Positions 17,239-26,161 of a stretch of 64,000 bases of DNA are shown here, piece after piece. Under the pieces are notes generated by a model, which saw only the letters and a program-made list of their open reading frames with translations, searched no databases and had not been told where the DNA came from. Made by a program: the position numbers and the translations under genes. The DNA lies in assembly GCA_023443745.1 (NCBI GenBank), contig JAEZTB010000049.1:18833-82832 (forward strand), in the 5' to 3' direction. Origin of the DNA: Bacillota bacterium (GTDB lineage: Bacteria > Bacillota > Clostridia > DSM-8532). The number at the start of each line of letters is the position of its first letter. Position 1 is the first letter of the stretch.

Positions 17239-18777
17239 ATGAAGAGTAAAACACTAAGAAGGCTCATTAAGTTGGGTAGTTTGATGTTGGTGGTGGCTAT
17301 CGTGTTTATGTCCAATTCAGTTGTCTTTGCTGCAGTAAACAAACCTTTTCCGCAGGCCGGCAAATGGACTGCATATGGTTTAACACCCAAGGTTGCTTAC
17401 TGGAATGGTAACAGCTGGGAATCTCAAGACATACCCCAAGCTGATCAAAACCAAGCAGTGATATCCTATTTTGAGTCATGGGATTCCCACTTTTACAAGA
17501 CCTATTCAAGTCAGGGGCATCCGGAAGTGGGCTATATTGAAGGCCATGTTACAGGTACAGTACCTGAATGGGGTACCCGAGATCCTGAGCCTGTCGTAAG
17601 TGCCTCTGAGCATACCGGGTACGGTATGATTATCTATGCGCTTATGGATGGTTATCTAAAGGACGGTGTTAATGACGTCGATTGTAAAGCACGATTTGAT
17701 TCTCTAGTACGACTCTATAATTTGATGAAAATCGATGGGAATCTCATGTGCTGGGCAATTCCAGAAACCTATTGGACAACATTTTCCTCACAACAGAAGT
17801 GGATACAAGGTTGGGATGATAACGGTGATCCAATTGAAATTTACGATTATCCGGCACTTTCCTCCAGCGCTACCGATGGCGACATGGATATAGCCTATGC
17901 ACTTCTTTTGGCAGATAAACAATGGGGAGGAAACAGTCCTATTAGTGGAAAGACTTATAAACAGCTGGCTTTGGATATGATAAACAATGGAATATACAAT
18001 AAGCTTATTAACGGAACCACAAACAGAATACTGCTGGGAGATTGGCACAGTGATAGCATTTCATGGGGAGATCCTTTGTTTACCTCGTACCTAACAAGAT
18101 CCAGTGATTTTATGATTGATAATCTCAGGGCTTTTAAAGCAAATGCCTCAACAGCAAAACAAGCCAGGTTCAATAATGCAATCAATGAATGCTACAATAT
18201 CATGGAAGATTTCTATCTTAATCATAATAGCAATACTGGACTTTTATCTGATTTTATTACGAAGGTTGGAAGCGATAATTCGGCTCCGGCTCCACAAAGT
18301 GTTTATGTTGACATGGACGAGCCTTTTCCATCCGGTGCCTATTCCGAGAACTCCTGTAGGTTGCCCTTCCGGCTTGCCCAGGATTATATCCATAACGGAG
18401 GCGGAACTACTGGAAAAACTACCGGAAAATATCTCAATGCGCTCAACACCTTCATTACTCCAAAGATTGCTGGAAGCTACAAACCAGTATGGGATAATAG
18501 CCGAGATGGCTATTGGATTAACGGGTCTCTTATGGATTGGTCAACCTCGGGAGGATCAGAGCACCTTGGGACCCATACTGGTTATGATGCCCTGCAATTT
18601 ACATCCTGCTTTGTGTCTGCAGGAATTGTAGGCTCAGCTTTAAATTTAGGTGAAGGATTTGCGTATATTGATAATATGCATGCATATTATCAAGGCACGG
18701 GTGATCCCTACTTCAAGGACACCCTTACATTGCTGAACATGCTCCTTATTTCTCGTAACTGGTGGAAGCCTTACTAA
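17239..18777 (+). CDS. secreted glycoside hydrolase family 8 enzyme
   Basis: 512 residues from ATG 17239, eight bases after AAAGGAGG. A signal peptide ends near SNSVVFA-AVN. The GH8 fold is shown by SEHTGYGMIIYALMDGY, where the Glu is the expected proton donor, and by SSATDGDMDIAYALLLADKQ, the (A/S)DGDxDIAYALLLA signature. GH8 members cut cellulose, xylan, chitosan or release xylose from xylo-oligosaccharide ends. No dockerin, carbohydrate-binding module or surface anchor is visible, so the enzyme should be free outside the cell. Its place after a xylose-type uptake and sensing locus suggests a xylan or xylo-oligosaccharide substrate, which is an inference. Confidence 0.9.
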   Translation: MKSKTLRRLIKLGSLMLVVAIVFMSNSVVFAAVNKPFPQAGKWTAYGLTPKVAYWNGNSWESQDIPQADQNQAVISYFESWDSHFYKTYSSQGHPEVGYIEGHVTGTVPEWGTRDPEPVVSASEHTGYGMIIYALMDGYLKDGVNDVDCKARFDSLVRLYNLMKIDGNLMCWAIPETYWTTFSSQQKWIQGWDDNGDPIEIYDYPALSSSATDGDMDIAYALLLADKQWGGNSPISGKTYKQLALDMINNGIYNKLINGTTNRILLGDWHSDSISWGDPLFTSYLTRSSDFMIDNLRAFKANASTAKQARFNNAINECYNIMEDFYLNHNSNTGLLSDFITKVGSDNSAPAPQSVYVDMDEPFPSGAYSENSCRLPFRLAQDYIHNGGGTTGKTTGKYLNALNTFITPKIAGSYKPVWDNSRDGYWINGSLMDWSTSGGSEHLGTHTGYDALQFTSCFVSAGIVGSALNLGEGFAYIDNMHAYYQGTGDPYFKDTLTLLNMLLISRNWWKPY

Positions 18778-18878
18778 TAACCCACCATACTCTGTACCCT
18801 GATTATCCTTTTGTGGTATAGTATTGCTGTAAGTTTTCATTAAATTGATTGCTTTGATAAATTCGGAGGATAGGGCGC

Positions 18879-20945
18879 ATGCCTCAAGATACACTTTTTG
18901 TTCAGCCCGTCAGATTAATAAAAGGCGTTGGAGAAGTACGTGCCAGGCTTTTTTCAAAGCTTGGCCTTTTCACCGTTTTTGATGCAATTAGCTATTTTCC
19001 AAGAGAATATGAAGATCGGACAACCTTGAAAAACATCTCAGAAGTGGCCGATGGTGAAGAATGCAGTGTCAGAGCTAGCCTTGTATCCGATGTGACAGAA
19101 ACAAGACCCCGCAGGAATTTACGTATTACCAAGGCTTTGGTATCGGATGGCACTTCCTTTCTTTCTTTGACCTGGTTTAATCAGGACTATATTAAATCCA
19201 GCATACAAACGGGTGTGGAGTACGTTTTCTTTGGTAAAGTCAAAAGAACGGGCATGCGTTTTGAGATGCAGAACCCGATTATGGAAAAGGTCCAACAACA
19301 GGGCAAGAGCACCGGGCGTATTTTTCCGGTGTATCCGCTTACCAAGGGCCTTACACAGACCCATTTGCGTAATGTGACCGGGAATGCCCTTGCCATGGTT
19401 CAGGGCAAACTTCCCGAGATCTTGCCGTTAACCATACGGCAGGCTTATAAGCTCAGTGAAGTTAATTTCTCATATGAACAGATTCACTTCCCTAAAAGCT
19501 TTTCCCATATGGAAGAGGCCCGAAGACGACTGGTGTTTGAAGAACTCTTACTGTTGCAGCTTGGTCTTATTGGTATGAAGGGAAACAATTCTGATCTTAA
19601 TGGCATACGCTTTAATTCAATCGACATGGCACCGCTTCTGGATAGATTGTCCTTTAAGCTTACGCCTGCCCAGCAGAAGGTTTTTTCAGAAATAGAAGCG
19701 GACATGGAATCACCCAAGAGAATGAATCGTCTGGTTCAAGGAGATGTAGGGTCGGGGAAGACCATTGTGGCTGTTATGGCCCTTTATAAAGCTGTTAAAA
19801 ATGGCTTCCAGGGGGCTTTTATGGTGCCAACAGAAATCTTGGCGGAGCAGCATTTTCGGAGTGTGGAGCCGCTTTTGAATTCTCTGGGCGTTCGTGTACG
19901 AATTCTTACCGGTGGTATGAAAAAGAAAGAAAAGGAAGAAGTAAAAGGCCTGTCCCAAAGCGGTGAAATTGATATTCTTATTGGAACTCATGCTGTTTTA
20001 GAGGATGATACGGTATTCTCTAAATTGGGTCTTGTGGTCACTGATGAACAGCACCGCTTCGGTGTACGTCAAAGGGCAAGGCTCTCGGTCAAGGGAGATA
20101 ATCCGGATTTATTGGTCATGACGGCAACACCTATTCCAAGAACCCTGTCGTTAGTCCTGTATGGGGACTTGGATGTGTCGGTTATTGATACACTTCCTCC
20201 CAACAGAAAACCCATTAAGACCTATGCTGTCGACGAGTCCATGCGGGAACGTATTTATAAATTTATCAGAAAAGGCGTTGCAGAAGGCCGCCAGGCCTAT
20301 ATCGTCTGTCCCCTGGTAGAGGACTCGGAAGAGATTGAAGCTGAATCAGCCGAAGGTCTTGCCGAGCGCATCCGGGACAATGAGCTTCTAGGCCTTCGGG
20401 TAGGACTCATTCATGGCAAGATGAAATCCTCCGAGAAGGAAGGAATCATGCGTGCTTATGTAAGCGGGAATCTGGATGTGCTGGTTTCCACCACGGTCAT
20501 AGAAGTAGGCGTCAATGTGCCCAATGCAACGGTCATGGTAATTGAAAACGCCGAACGCTTCGGACTGGCTCAGCTTCATCAGCTCAGAGGGCGTGTAGGC
20601 CGCGGTGCCCATCAATCCTATTGTGTCCTGTTCAATCAGAGTAAAAGCCAAATCTCAAAAGAACGTATGGATATCATGGCCAAGAGCAATGACGGCTTTG
20701 TCATTTCGGAGAAGGACTTGGAGCTTCGCGGCCCTGGCGATGTTTTTGGCGTGAGACAGCATGGTTTGCCGGAATTTAAAATTGCCAACTTGTACCGGGA
20801 TATGGACATTTTAAAGGATGTTCAGAAAACGGTTAAAGAAATCATCGATAAGAATTATCTTATCGGGAATGATGAATATAAGCCCTTGAAGGAAAGGCTT
20901 GACAAGATTTTTGAAGGAAAGTTCAAGGAACTCACCCTAAACTAG
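18879..20945 (+). CDS. recG: ATP-dependent DNA helicase RecG
   Basis: 688 residues, the usual RecG length. The N-terminal wedge/OB domain (about 1-240) has GVGEVRARLFSKLGL and the helicase core starts near 265. Walker A is QGDVGSGKT, the DExH box reads VVTDEQHRFG, motif III is MTATPIPRTL, and motif VI with the TRG region is QLHQLRGRVGRG. The RecG C-terminal motif KDLELRGPGDVFGVRQHG is present. It remodels stalled replication forks and Holliday junctions. A weak -10 (TATAGT, 18817-18822) lies upstream. It is followed 16 bases later by rsmD, in the order recG-rsmD-coaD. Confidence 0.97.
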   Translation: MPQDTLFVQPVRLIKGVGEVRARLFSKLGLFTVFDAISYFPREYEDRTTLKNISEVADGEECSVRASLVSDVTETRPRRNLRITKALVSDGTSFLSLTWFNQDYIKSSIQTGVEYVFFGKVKRTGMRFEMQNPIMEKVQQQGKSTGRIFPVYPLTKGLTQTHLRNVTGNALAMVQGKLPEILPLTIRQAYKLSEVNFSYEQIHFPKSFSHMEEARRRLVFEELLLLQLGLIGMKGNNSDLNGIRFNSIDMAPLLDRLSFKLTPAQQKVFSEIEADMESPKRMNRLVQGDVGSGKTIVAVMALYKAVKNGFQGAFMVPTEILAEQHFRSVEPLLNSLGVRVRILTGGMKKKEKEEVKGLSQSGEIDILIGTHAVLEDDTVFSKLGLVVTDEQHRFGVRQRARLSVKGDNPDLLVMTATPIPRTLSLVLYGDLDVSVIDTLPPNRKPIKTYAVDESMRERIYKFIRKGVAEGRQAYIVCPLVEDSEEIEAESAEGLAERIRDNELLGLRVGLIHGKMKSSEKEGIMRAYVSGNLDVLVSTTVIEVGVNVPNATVMVIENAERFGLAQLHQLRGRVGRGAHQSYCVLFNQSKSQISKERMDIMAKSNDGFVISEKDLELRGPGDVFGVRQHGLPEFKIANLYRDMDILKDVQKTVKEIIDKNYLIGNDEYKPLKERLDKIFEGKFKELTLN

Positions 20946-20961
20946 CATAAAGGAGTTCAAT

Positions 20962-21531
20962 ATGCTTCGTATTATAGGCGGTACTGCCCGTGGCATTCGC
21001 ATCCAGACCCCTGACACTCAAAAGACAAGACCTACACTTGATAGAATCAAGGAATCGGTTTTTAATATGCTTATGCCCTATATTGCTGAGACGAAGGTTT
21101 TGGATCTTTTTGCCGGGTCGGGAAATCTGGGTATTGAAGCCTTGAGCCGTGGGGCTCTTCACGCAGTATTTGTGGATGAAAGCAAAACGTGCAGAACCAT
21201 TATTGAAGAAAATTTAAAGAAAACAAAATTCGTTCATCAGGCTCAAATACTTACGATGGACGTTTTTCACACCCTTAGGCTTTTGAAGGATGAAGGGAAA
21301 AAATTCGACCTGGTTTTTATGGATCCCCCATATAATAGTAATTTTCTTGTCAAAACACTACAAATGCTAAATGATTTTGATATAATAGGGGAAGAAGGAA
21401 TAGTAGCTTGTGAGCATCATGAAGACGAACCGGCTCCCGAGATAGTGGGGCATTTAACCAAGGTTCGGTATAAAGCCTATGGTGATACGCTATATTCATT
21501 CTATGTTAATGCTTCTGAGGTCGGGGCTTAA
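20962..21531 (+). CDS. rsmD: 16S rRNA (guanine(966)-N(2))-methyltransferase
   Basis: 189 residues. The start MLRIIGGTARGIRIQTPD and RPTLDRIKESVFNML are typical of RsmD. The SAM site is LDLFAGSGNLGIEALSRGA and the catalytic motif is FMDPPYNSNF. It methylates G966 of 16S rRNA during 30S assembly. It lies between recG and coaD, as ylbH does before coaD (ylbI) in Bacillus. Confidence 0.96.
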   Translation: MLRIIGGTARGIRIQTPDTQKTRPTLDRIKESVFNMLMPYIAETKVLDLFAGSGNLGIEALSRGALHAVFVDESKTCRTIIEENLKKTKFVHQAQILTMDVFHTLRLLKDEGKKFDLVFMDPPYNSNFLVKTLQMLNDFDIIGEEGIVACEHHEDEPAPEIVGHLTKVRYKAYGDTLYSFYVNASEVGA

Positions 21532-21543
21532 GGAGGAACTTTA

Positions 21544-22023
21544 GTGAAAACCTTTGTTTATCCGGGAAGTTTTGATCCGGTGACCAACGGACATCTGGAC
21601 ATCATCAATAGAGCATCGAAAATTTGTGATAAGCTTATTGTGGTTGTATCGGTCAATATGAGTAAAACACCTGCTTTTACCATGGAAGAACGGCTTGAGC
21701 TCTTAAATCTTGCCATAGGAAAGCGGGAAAATATTGAAATTACCAGCTTTTCCGGGCTGCTGGTTGATTTTATGCGTGAGGTTGGTGCCAAGACCATTAT
21801 TAAAGGCCTCAGAGCAGTATCGGATTTTGAGTACGAGATGCAGATGGCGCTTTTAAATCACAATTTAGATAGCAATATAGATACGCTTTTTATGATGACA
21901 AGCATACAGAATTCTTTTTTGAGCTCCAGCGTTATACGGGAGATGGCTAAATACGGTGGCAAAATAGATGATTTTGTTCCTGTCCAAATAGCCGATATAA
22001 TAAGCAGAAAACTAAAGAAATGA
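21544..22023 (+). CDS. coaD: phosphopantetheine adenylyltransferase
   Basis: 159 residues from GTG 21544, preceded by AAGGAGG. It has the nucleotidyltransferase motif YPGSFDPVTNGHLDII, the substrate site GLRAVSDFEYEMQMA, and TSIQNSFLSSSVIREMA, the ISSTxVR equivalent. It makes dephospho-CoA from phosphopantetheine and ATP, the fourth step of CoA synthesis. It lies 12 bases after rsmD, in the same operon. Confidence 0.97.
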   Translation: MKTFVYPGSFDPVTNGHLDIINRASKICDKLIVVVSVNMSKTPAFTMEERLELLNLAIGKRENIEITSFSGLLVDFMREVGAKTIIKGLRAVSDFEYEMQMALLNHNLDSNIDTLFMMTSIQNSFLSSSVIREMAKYGGKIDDFVPVQIADIISRKLKK

Positions 22024-22045
22024 TTTTATTTTTGGAGGTCACGTC

Positions 22046-22486
22046 ATGGAACTTTTAGAGCTTCTAGAGCAGATAGAGGAAATAGTAGAAAGCGGTATGA
22101 ACATTCCCCTTTCGGGTGGGAAATGTGTATTGGATAGAGAAACGATTTTAGATTTGGTTCAAGAAATACGCCTCAAGCTTCCGGATGATATTAAAATGGC
22201 AAAGCGTATTACCGAAGAGAAACAGAGAGTATTAGCAGAAGCTCAGCAGGAGGCAGAGAATATCTTAAAAAATGCGGAATCCCGCATTGCTGCCCTGGTC
22301 GATGAAAATGAGATCACCAAAAAGGCCTATGAACAGGCAGAAGTCATTATTTCAAACGCCAAGAAGAATGCCCGGGAAATTCGCCTGGGAACAAGGGAGT
22401 ATGCTGATGGCATCCTTAATAAAGTCGAGGAAATTCTTGAAGACACTTTGGATGTCATAAAAGTTAACCGTCAGGAATTAAAATAA
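22046..22486 (+). CDS. coiled-coil protein of the coaD-ylbJ neighbourhood
   Basis: 146 residues, highly charged and mostly helical. A short globular start (LLELLEQIEEIVESG) leads to DRETILDLVQEIRLKLPDDIKMAKRI and then a long coiled coil rich in Glu, Ala and Lys (about residues 55-125). Proteins of this kind between coaD and ylbJ are often labelled ATPase or V-type ATPase subunit H-like because of the coiled coil. No nucleotide site is visible, so I do not support that label. Its stop codon lies inside the start of repeat copy D. Confidence 0.75.
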   Translation: MELLELLEQIEEIVESGMNIPLSGGKCVLDRETILDLVQEIRLKLPDDIKMAKRITEEKQRVLAEAQQEAENILKNAESRIAALVDENEITKKAYEQAEVIISNAKKNAREIRLGTREYADGILNKVEEILEDTLDVIKVNRQELK

Positions 22487-22535
22487 GCGAAGCGTATATA
22501 ACGGGTCACTCAAAGCTTGTTACTTCGTAATAGTC
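22484..22535. repeat. modular hairpin repeat, copy D
   Basis: Reads TAAGCGAAGCGTATATAACG then a stretch ending AAAGCTTGTTACTTCGTAAT. It matches the start of copy C (61833-61880) in order with a few changes. It includes the stop codon of the preceding gene and lies just before the terminator at 22563. Confidence 0.65.
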
Positions 22536-22562
22536 ATATAAGTTTTTTATAGTAGGATGACA

Positions 22563-22587
22563 GGGAGGGATTATTTCCACTCCCTTT
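22563..22587 (+). terminator. probable terminator of the recG-rsmD-coaD operon
   Basis: GGGAG and CTCCC flank an 11-base loop and are followed by TTTTT. It overlaps the last codons of the convergent ylbJ gene, whose stop is at 22571-22573, so it serves the plus-strand genes. Confidence 0.6.
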
Positions 22588-23791
22588 TTCTGTTTCTATT
22601 CGGGCTAAATTGGCTTATGCCAGGGTAAGACTGATGGTGCTCGGCCCGATATGGTGCTATACCAAGTGAAATCAGCAGTATTCCTATTGTTACCAGCCTC
22701 ACACCTGAAAAATTCAGGGGAGTGGTGAATTCAAAAGAAGATGTCTGGAGGGCCATGGGCATCAGGCTTATTACTATTAAGGTCATTAAGCATGCTATAA
22801 AACCATGAAGCAGTTTCCCGGTGAAAAAAACCCGATATCTGGCGCTTGTTCCCTTCATGATCCCCATAATCTGAGTGTGAACCGAAAAGCCGGCAAAACC
22901 GCATATTAATGAAATGGCAGCCAATTTAACAGTAAGAGTTGCATCCTGAACCTGATGAATGGCTTGCGATCCCGATGTGATTTCCATAAATCCTCTCAAA
23001 AGTGAGGATATTATTTCTGTTAAGCCGCTCTTGGAAAAGCTGCCAGAGAAAAGGAGCCCCACAATTCCCCCTAAAAGGGAGAAAACCCCCAAGAGAGATA
23101 ACAGTTCGGACAAAACGGCAAACAGAACAATATAGCCTGTCACTTTGATGCATAGAATAGCTGCCTCTTCTATAGCAGCAGGAACAAGGGTGGACAGCCT
23201 GACAGGCCCGTTGTTTTTTTGGTGATTTGGAGTATGACCCTGATTGGCATTCTGAATGGAAGCCCCTCTATTTATCGGGGCTAATCTTCCTGCTATAAAG
23301 GCAGCCATCAGTCCTGAGAACCAATGTATCAAGAGAAGCAAAAAGCCTATCTTAATGCTTTTAAATAGCCCGGCACCTATTGTTCCTATAATGAAAAGCG
23401 GGCTGCAATTGTTGGCTACTGCTATTATTTTGCTAGCCTGCCGACTGTCCAGAAGGCCTTCGTCAAACATATCCCGGGCAAGCTTGGCTCCGGTGGGGTA
23501 TCCGCTCAGATAGCCCAAGAGAATGGTGATCAGCGTATAATAAGGCAGACCAAAAAATTTTTCAGTCAGACCTTTAAGAAACTTAGGGCAATTGAATGCT
23601 GAGAGATAAGGAACAGTAAGTCTGGACAGGACGAAGAAGGGGAAAAGAGAGGGTATGACCACATCCAGACAGAGGAAAAGTGCACTTCTGGCGGCATGAG
23701 AGGTTTCCTTGGCGTAAAGTGACAAGATCAATGCAATAATGGGGAATACATAAATTGTGGATGCCTTTGCCAATTCGCTTAGCTTTTTCAT
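22571..23791 (-). CDS. ylbJ: sporulation integral membrane protein YlbJ
   Basis: 406 residues from ATG 23789-23791 (MKKLSELAKASTIYVFP). The reading frame continues 48 codons further upstream, but that part is coded by the intergenic repeat and is unlikely to be translated; the ribosome site is weak. The protein has about eight membrane segments and nucleoside-recognition (Gate)-type stretches such as FVLSRLTVPYL, LLGYLSGYPTGAKLARDMF and ICGFAGFSVHTQIMGIM. YlbJ is needed for spore cortex formation in Bacillus. It is convergent with the coaD operon, whereas in Bacillus it follows coaD (ylbI) on the same strand. Confidence 0.9.
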   Translation of the reverse strand: MKKLSELAKASTIYVFPIIALILSLYAKETSHAARSALFLCLDVVIPSLFPFFVLSRLTVPYLSAFNCPKFLKGLTEKFFGLPYYTLITILLGYLSGYPTGAKLARDMFDEGLLDSRQASKIIAVANNCSPLFIIGTIGAGLFKSIKIGFLLLLIHWFSGLMAAFIAGRLAPINRGASIQNANQGHTPNHQKNNGPVRLSTLVPAAIEEAAILCIKVTGYIVLFAVLSELLSLLGVFSLLGGIVGLLFSGSFSKSGLTEIISSLLRGFMEITSGSQAIHQVQDATLTVKLAAISLICGFAGFSVHTQIMGIMKGTSARYRVFFTGKLLHGFIACLMTLIVISLMPMALQTSSFEFTTPLNFSGVRLVTIGILLISLGIAPYRAEHHQSYPGISQFSPNRNRKREWK

Positions 23792-24139
23792 ACCAACACC
23801 ACACCCGCTGGCTTCGCCAATGGCTTCGTATAGAATACATATTCGGAATGATGAGCAAAGTTGCATTGAATCCGAACTGAATGATATAATAACCTTACCC
23901 GTTACCGAAATCAAAGATTTCGAACGGGGACCCAAGTTATTGATACTTCGTATTAATAACCTTACCCGTTACCAGAGTTCGTTCCTAAAAGAACGAACAA
24001 CAAGCCTCGACCCATAAGTGAAATCAAAGATTTCGAACGCCTAAAGGTAACAGGTAACCCAAGAGCATTGAAACATTCGATGTTTTAATAGGAGCACAAA
24101 GAGAATACGTTTAAAAAAGAGGGAAGCAGGTGCAAGGCC
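23792..24139. repeat. modular hairpin repeat, copy B, in a 348-base gap
   Basis: The core repeat runs 23881-24040. Its first 80 bases match copy A almost exactly. They are followed by ACCTTACCCGTTACC, a hairpin GTTCGTTC/GAACGAAC around CTAAAA, the block AACAAGCCTCGACCC, and a second GAAATCAAAGATTTC. Copy C carries the same blocks in the same order with extra blocks inserted. The rest of the gap (24041-24139) holds the leader of the Asp23-type gene. Nothing here codes for protein with confidence. Confidence 0.82.
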
Positions 24140-24550
24140 ATGCCTGAAAATGATAATTCTATAAAAAACCTTGATGATATCGGTGAGATAAAAATTAGCT
24201 CCGATGTTATTACAGTCATTGCCCATACCGTTGCCAGTGAGGTAGAGGGCGTGGCGAGCATGAATGCAAACATAGCCGACAACATCTCCTCTGTTTTAGG
24301 GCGTAAAAGTGCTACCCGGGGTGTTAAGGTAGAAATCACCGATAAAGATGTGACAATTGATTTCTACATAGTGGTAGATTACGGGGCTCGAATTCCGGAT
24401 GTGGCATGGCGAATACAGGAACGGGTAAAGTCAGCTGTTGAGAGCATGACAGGTATGAATGTCACCTCCATCAATATACATGTTCAAGGCGTCAGCTTTG
24501 AAAAGAGCAAAGAGGATTGGAAGGCTGAAGAGCCAGGCAAACTGAATTGA
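24140..24550 (+). CDS. Asp23/Gls24 family envelope stress protein (YloU-like)
   Basis: 136 residues with the family core GEIKISSDVITVIAHTVASEVEGV near the start and VTIDFYIVVDYGARIPDVAWRIQERVKSAVESMTG in the middle. Small soluble proteins of this family bind near the membrane and are linked to envelope homeostasis. It starts at ATG 24140 with a weak GCAGG ribosome site and lies nine bases before the DUF5685 gene. Confidence 0.92.
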   Translation: MPENDNSIKNLDDIGEIKISSDVITVIAHTVASEVEGVASMNANIADNISSVLGRKSATRGVKVEITDKDVTIDFYIVVDYGARIPDVAWRIQERVKSAVESMTGMNVTSINIHVQGVSFEKSKEDWKAEEPGKLN

Positions 24551-24559
24551 GGTTGATTC

Positions 24560-25444
24560 ATGTTCGGATATGTAGAGCCAGACAAACCGGAACTCAAAAT
24601 GCGGGAGTTCGATATTTTCCGAGGTTACTACTGCAGCCTCTGTAAAACCATAGGAAGACGATATGGCCAGGTTTCCAGGCTTACCTTAAGCTATGACCTC
24701 ACGTTTCTTTATCTTCTTTTAGATGCCATGAATCCCCTTCCCATGGGTGGTAAAAGAGAGAATTGTATTGCACATCCATTTAAAAAACGTCTTGTTATTT
24801 TTTCAAATATTTTTGCTGAATATACCTCAGACATGAATATTATTCTAACGTATTATAATTTAAAGGATAAATGGACCGATGAAAAAAATCTTGCAGGTGG
24901 GACAGGAGCACTTGCATTGACTAGCGCATTTAAAAAGGCTAAAAAGCGCTACCCTGAAAAATGCAGCGCTATTGAAGGCCATCTTAAAAGCCTCTCTGAT
25001 CTTGAAAAAAATGGATGCGAATCCATTGATGAAGCAGCAGAGCCATTCGCTGCAATCATGAGAGAACTTTTTGAATGCGGGCATATTAAGGATGAGAGTG
25101 AAAGAAAAACATTGGGCTGGATGGGCTATAATTTGGGACGATGGATTTATATCCTTGATGCCTATGATGATCTTGAAAAAGACTTAAAACAAAAAAGTTA
25201 TAATCCACTTATCAAACAGTATGCATTTGATGGGGAGGATATACAGGGCTTTAAGAAAACCATACTTGAACCAATTAATTTTAGTTTAACCTATTCCATG
25301 AGTGAAATTGAGAAAGCTTATTCACTTATTGGTATTGAAAAAAATAAAGGGATACTAGATAATATTCTATATTCAGGTTTGATAGTCAAGACTGATCAGG
25401 TATTGCAAGGGAGAGGTAAAGAGAATGAAAAAGAATCCATATAA
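24560..25444 (+). CDS. DUF5685 family protein
   Basis: 294 residues starting MFGYVEPDKPELKMREFDIF, followed by YYCSLCKTIGRRYGQVSRLTLSYDLTFL; the early Cys-x-x-Cys pair and this start are typical of DUF5685. The protein is mainly helical and apparently cytosolic, with GWMGYNLGRWIYILDAYDDLEKD in the second half, which resembles helical metal- or isoprenoid-binding proteins but is not enough to assign a reaction. Its end overlaps the J-domain gene by 20 bases, so the two are translated together. Function unknown. Confidence 0.85.
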   Translation: MFGYVEPDKPELKMREFDIFRGYYCSLCKTIGRRYGQVSRLTLSYDLTFLYLLLDAMNPLPMGGKRENCIAHPFKKRLVIFSNIFAEYTSDMNIILTYYNLKDKWTDEKNLAGGTGALALTSAFKKAKKRYPEKCSAIEGHLKSLSDLEKNGCESIDEAAEPFAAIMRELFECGHIKDESERKTLGWMGYNLGRWIYILDAYDDLEKDLKQKSYNPLIKQYAFDGEDIQGFKKTILEPINFSLTYSMSEIEKAYSLIGIEKNKGILDNILYSGLIVKTDQVLQGRGKENEKESI

Positions 25445-26150
25445 GGTTTTAGGTGTTAAAGAAGGAGCAAGTTATGATGAGATAAAGCGTGCGTATCGTG
25501 AGCTTGCCAAAAAATATCATCCGGACAGATACCAGAATAATCCTTTGTCAGATCTGGCCGATGAAAAAATGCGCGAGATCAATGAGGCCTATGAATCTCT
25601 CATGAAAAATGCAGGTGGGGCTTATCAGTACCAATATGATGATGAGCAATCCTATGAAAACAGCAATGCCTCTCAGGGCTCATACAACCAGCAGTATCAA
25701 AGCCAACAACAACAACAGCAACAACAGCAGCAGTCCCAGGGGTATGGAAACCAATATCAGTACGCCGGTGGGGAAGAAGCAGAGCTGGAACGTCAAGCCA
25801 GGATGTATGTCAACAGCGGTAATCTGAATGAGGCTCAAAGAATTCTGGACAGGATGCGAAACAAAAATGCCAACTGGCATTATCTGCAGGGGCTTGTCTT
25901 TTTAAGACGGGGTTGGTATGACCGGGGCTATACCAATATTCAAAAAGCGGCCAATATGGATCCTGCCAATTTCGAATATCGGAATGCTTTAAATAATCTT
26001 AATCAGCAGTCTACGGGTTATAGGCAGAACAATTATTACCGTAATACCTATCGAAATAATAATCCGGATATGTGCAACCTGTGTGTTAACCTTTGGTGTG
26101 CCGACTCCTGCTGCGAGTGCATGGGCGGCGACCTCATCGGATGTTGCTAA
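25425..26150 (+). CDS. J-domain protein with Gln-rich linker, TPR-like region and Cys-rich tail
   Basis: 241 residues. The J domain (about 1-65) has the HPD motif in AKKYHPDRYQ, so it should stimulate an Hsp70. Residues about 65-115 form a low-complexity linker rich in Gln, Tyr and Asn with about eleven Gln in a row, coded by a CAA/CAG run near 25705-25735. A TPR-like helical repeat follows (ERQARMYVNSGNLNEAQRIL and YTNIQKAANMDPANFEYR). The end is cysteine-rich: MCNLCVNLWCADSCCEC then GGDLIGCC. It lacks the DnaJ zinc finger, so it is a specialised co-chaperone. Partner unknown. Confidence 0.88.
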   Translation: MKKNPYKVLGVKEGASYDEIKRAYRELAKKYHPDRYQNNPLSDLADEKMREINEAYESLMKNAGGAYQYQYDDEQSYENSNASQGSYNQQYQSQQQQQQQQQQSQGYGNQYQYAGGEEAELERQARMYVNSGNLNEAQRILDRMRNKNANWHYLQGLVFLRRGWYDRGYTNIQKAANMDPANFEYRNALNNLNQQSTGYRQNNYYRNTYRNNNPDMCNLCVNLWCADSCCECMGGDLIGCC

Positions 26151-26161
26151 GATTCACTATT

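Noticed and set aside
22046..22486. V-type ATPase subunit H
   Set aside because: The likeness rests on coiled-coil composition only and no other V-ATPase genes are near.
23792..23935. N-terminal extension of YlbJ by 48 residues
   Set aside because: The extension is coded by the intergenic repeat and adds an unrelated sequence before a normal YlbJ start.
23881..24040. CRISPR array
   Set aside because: Blocks differ in length and order, there are no regular spacers, and no cas genes are near.
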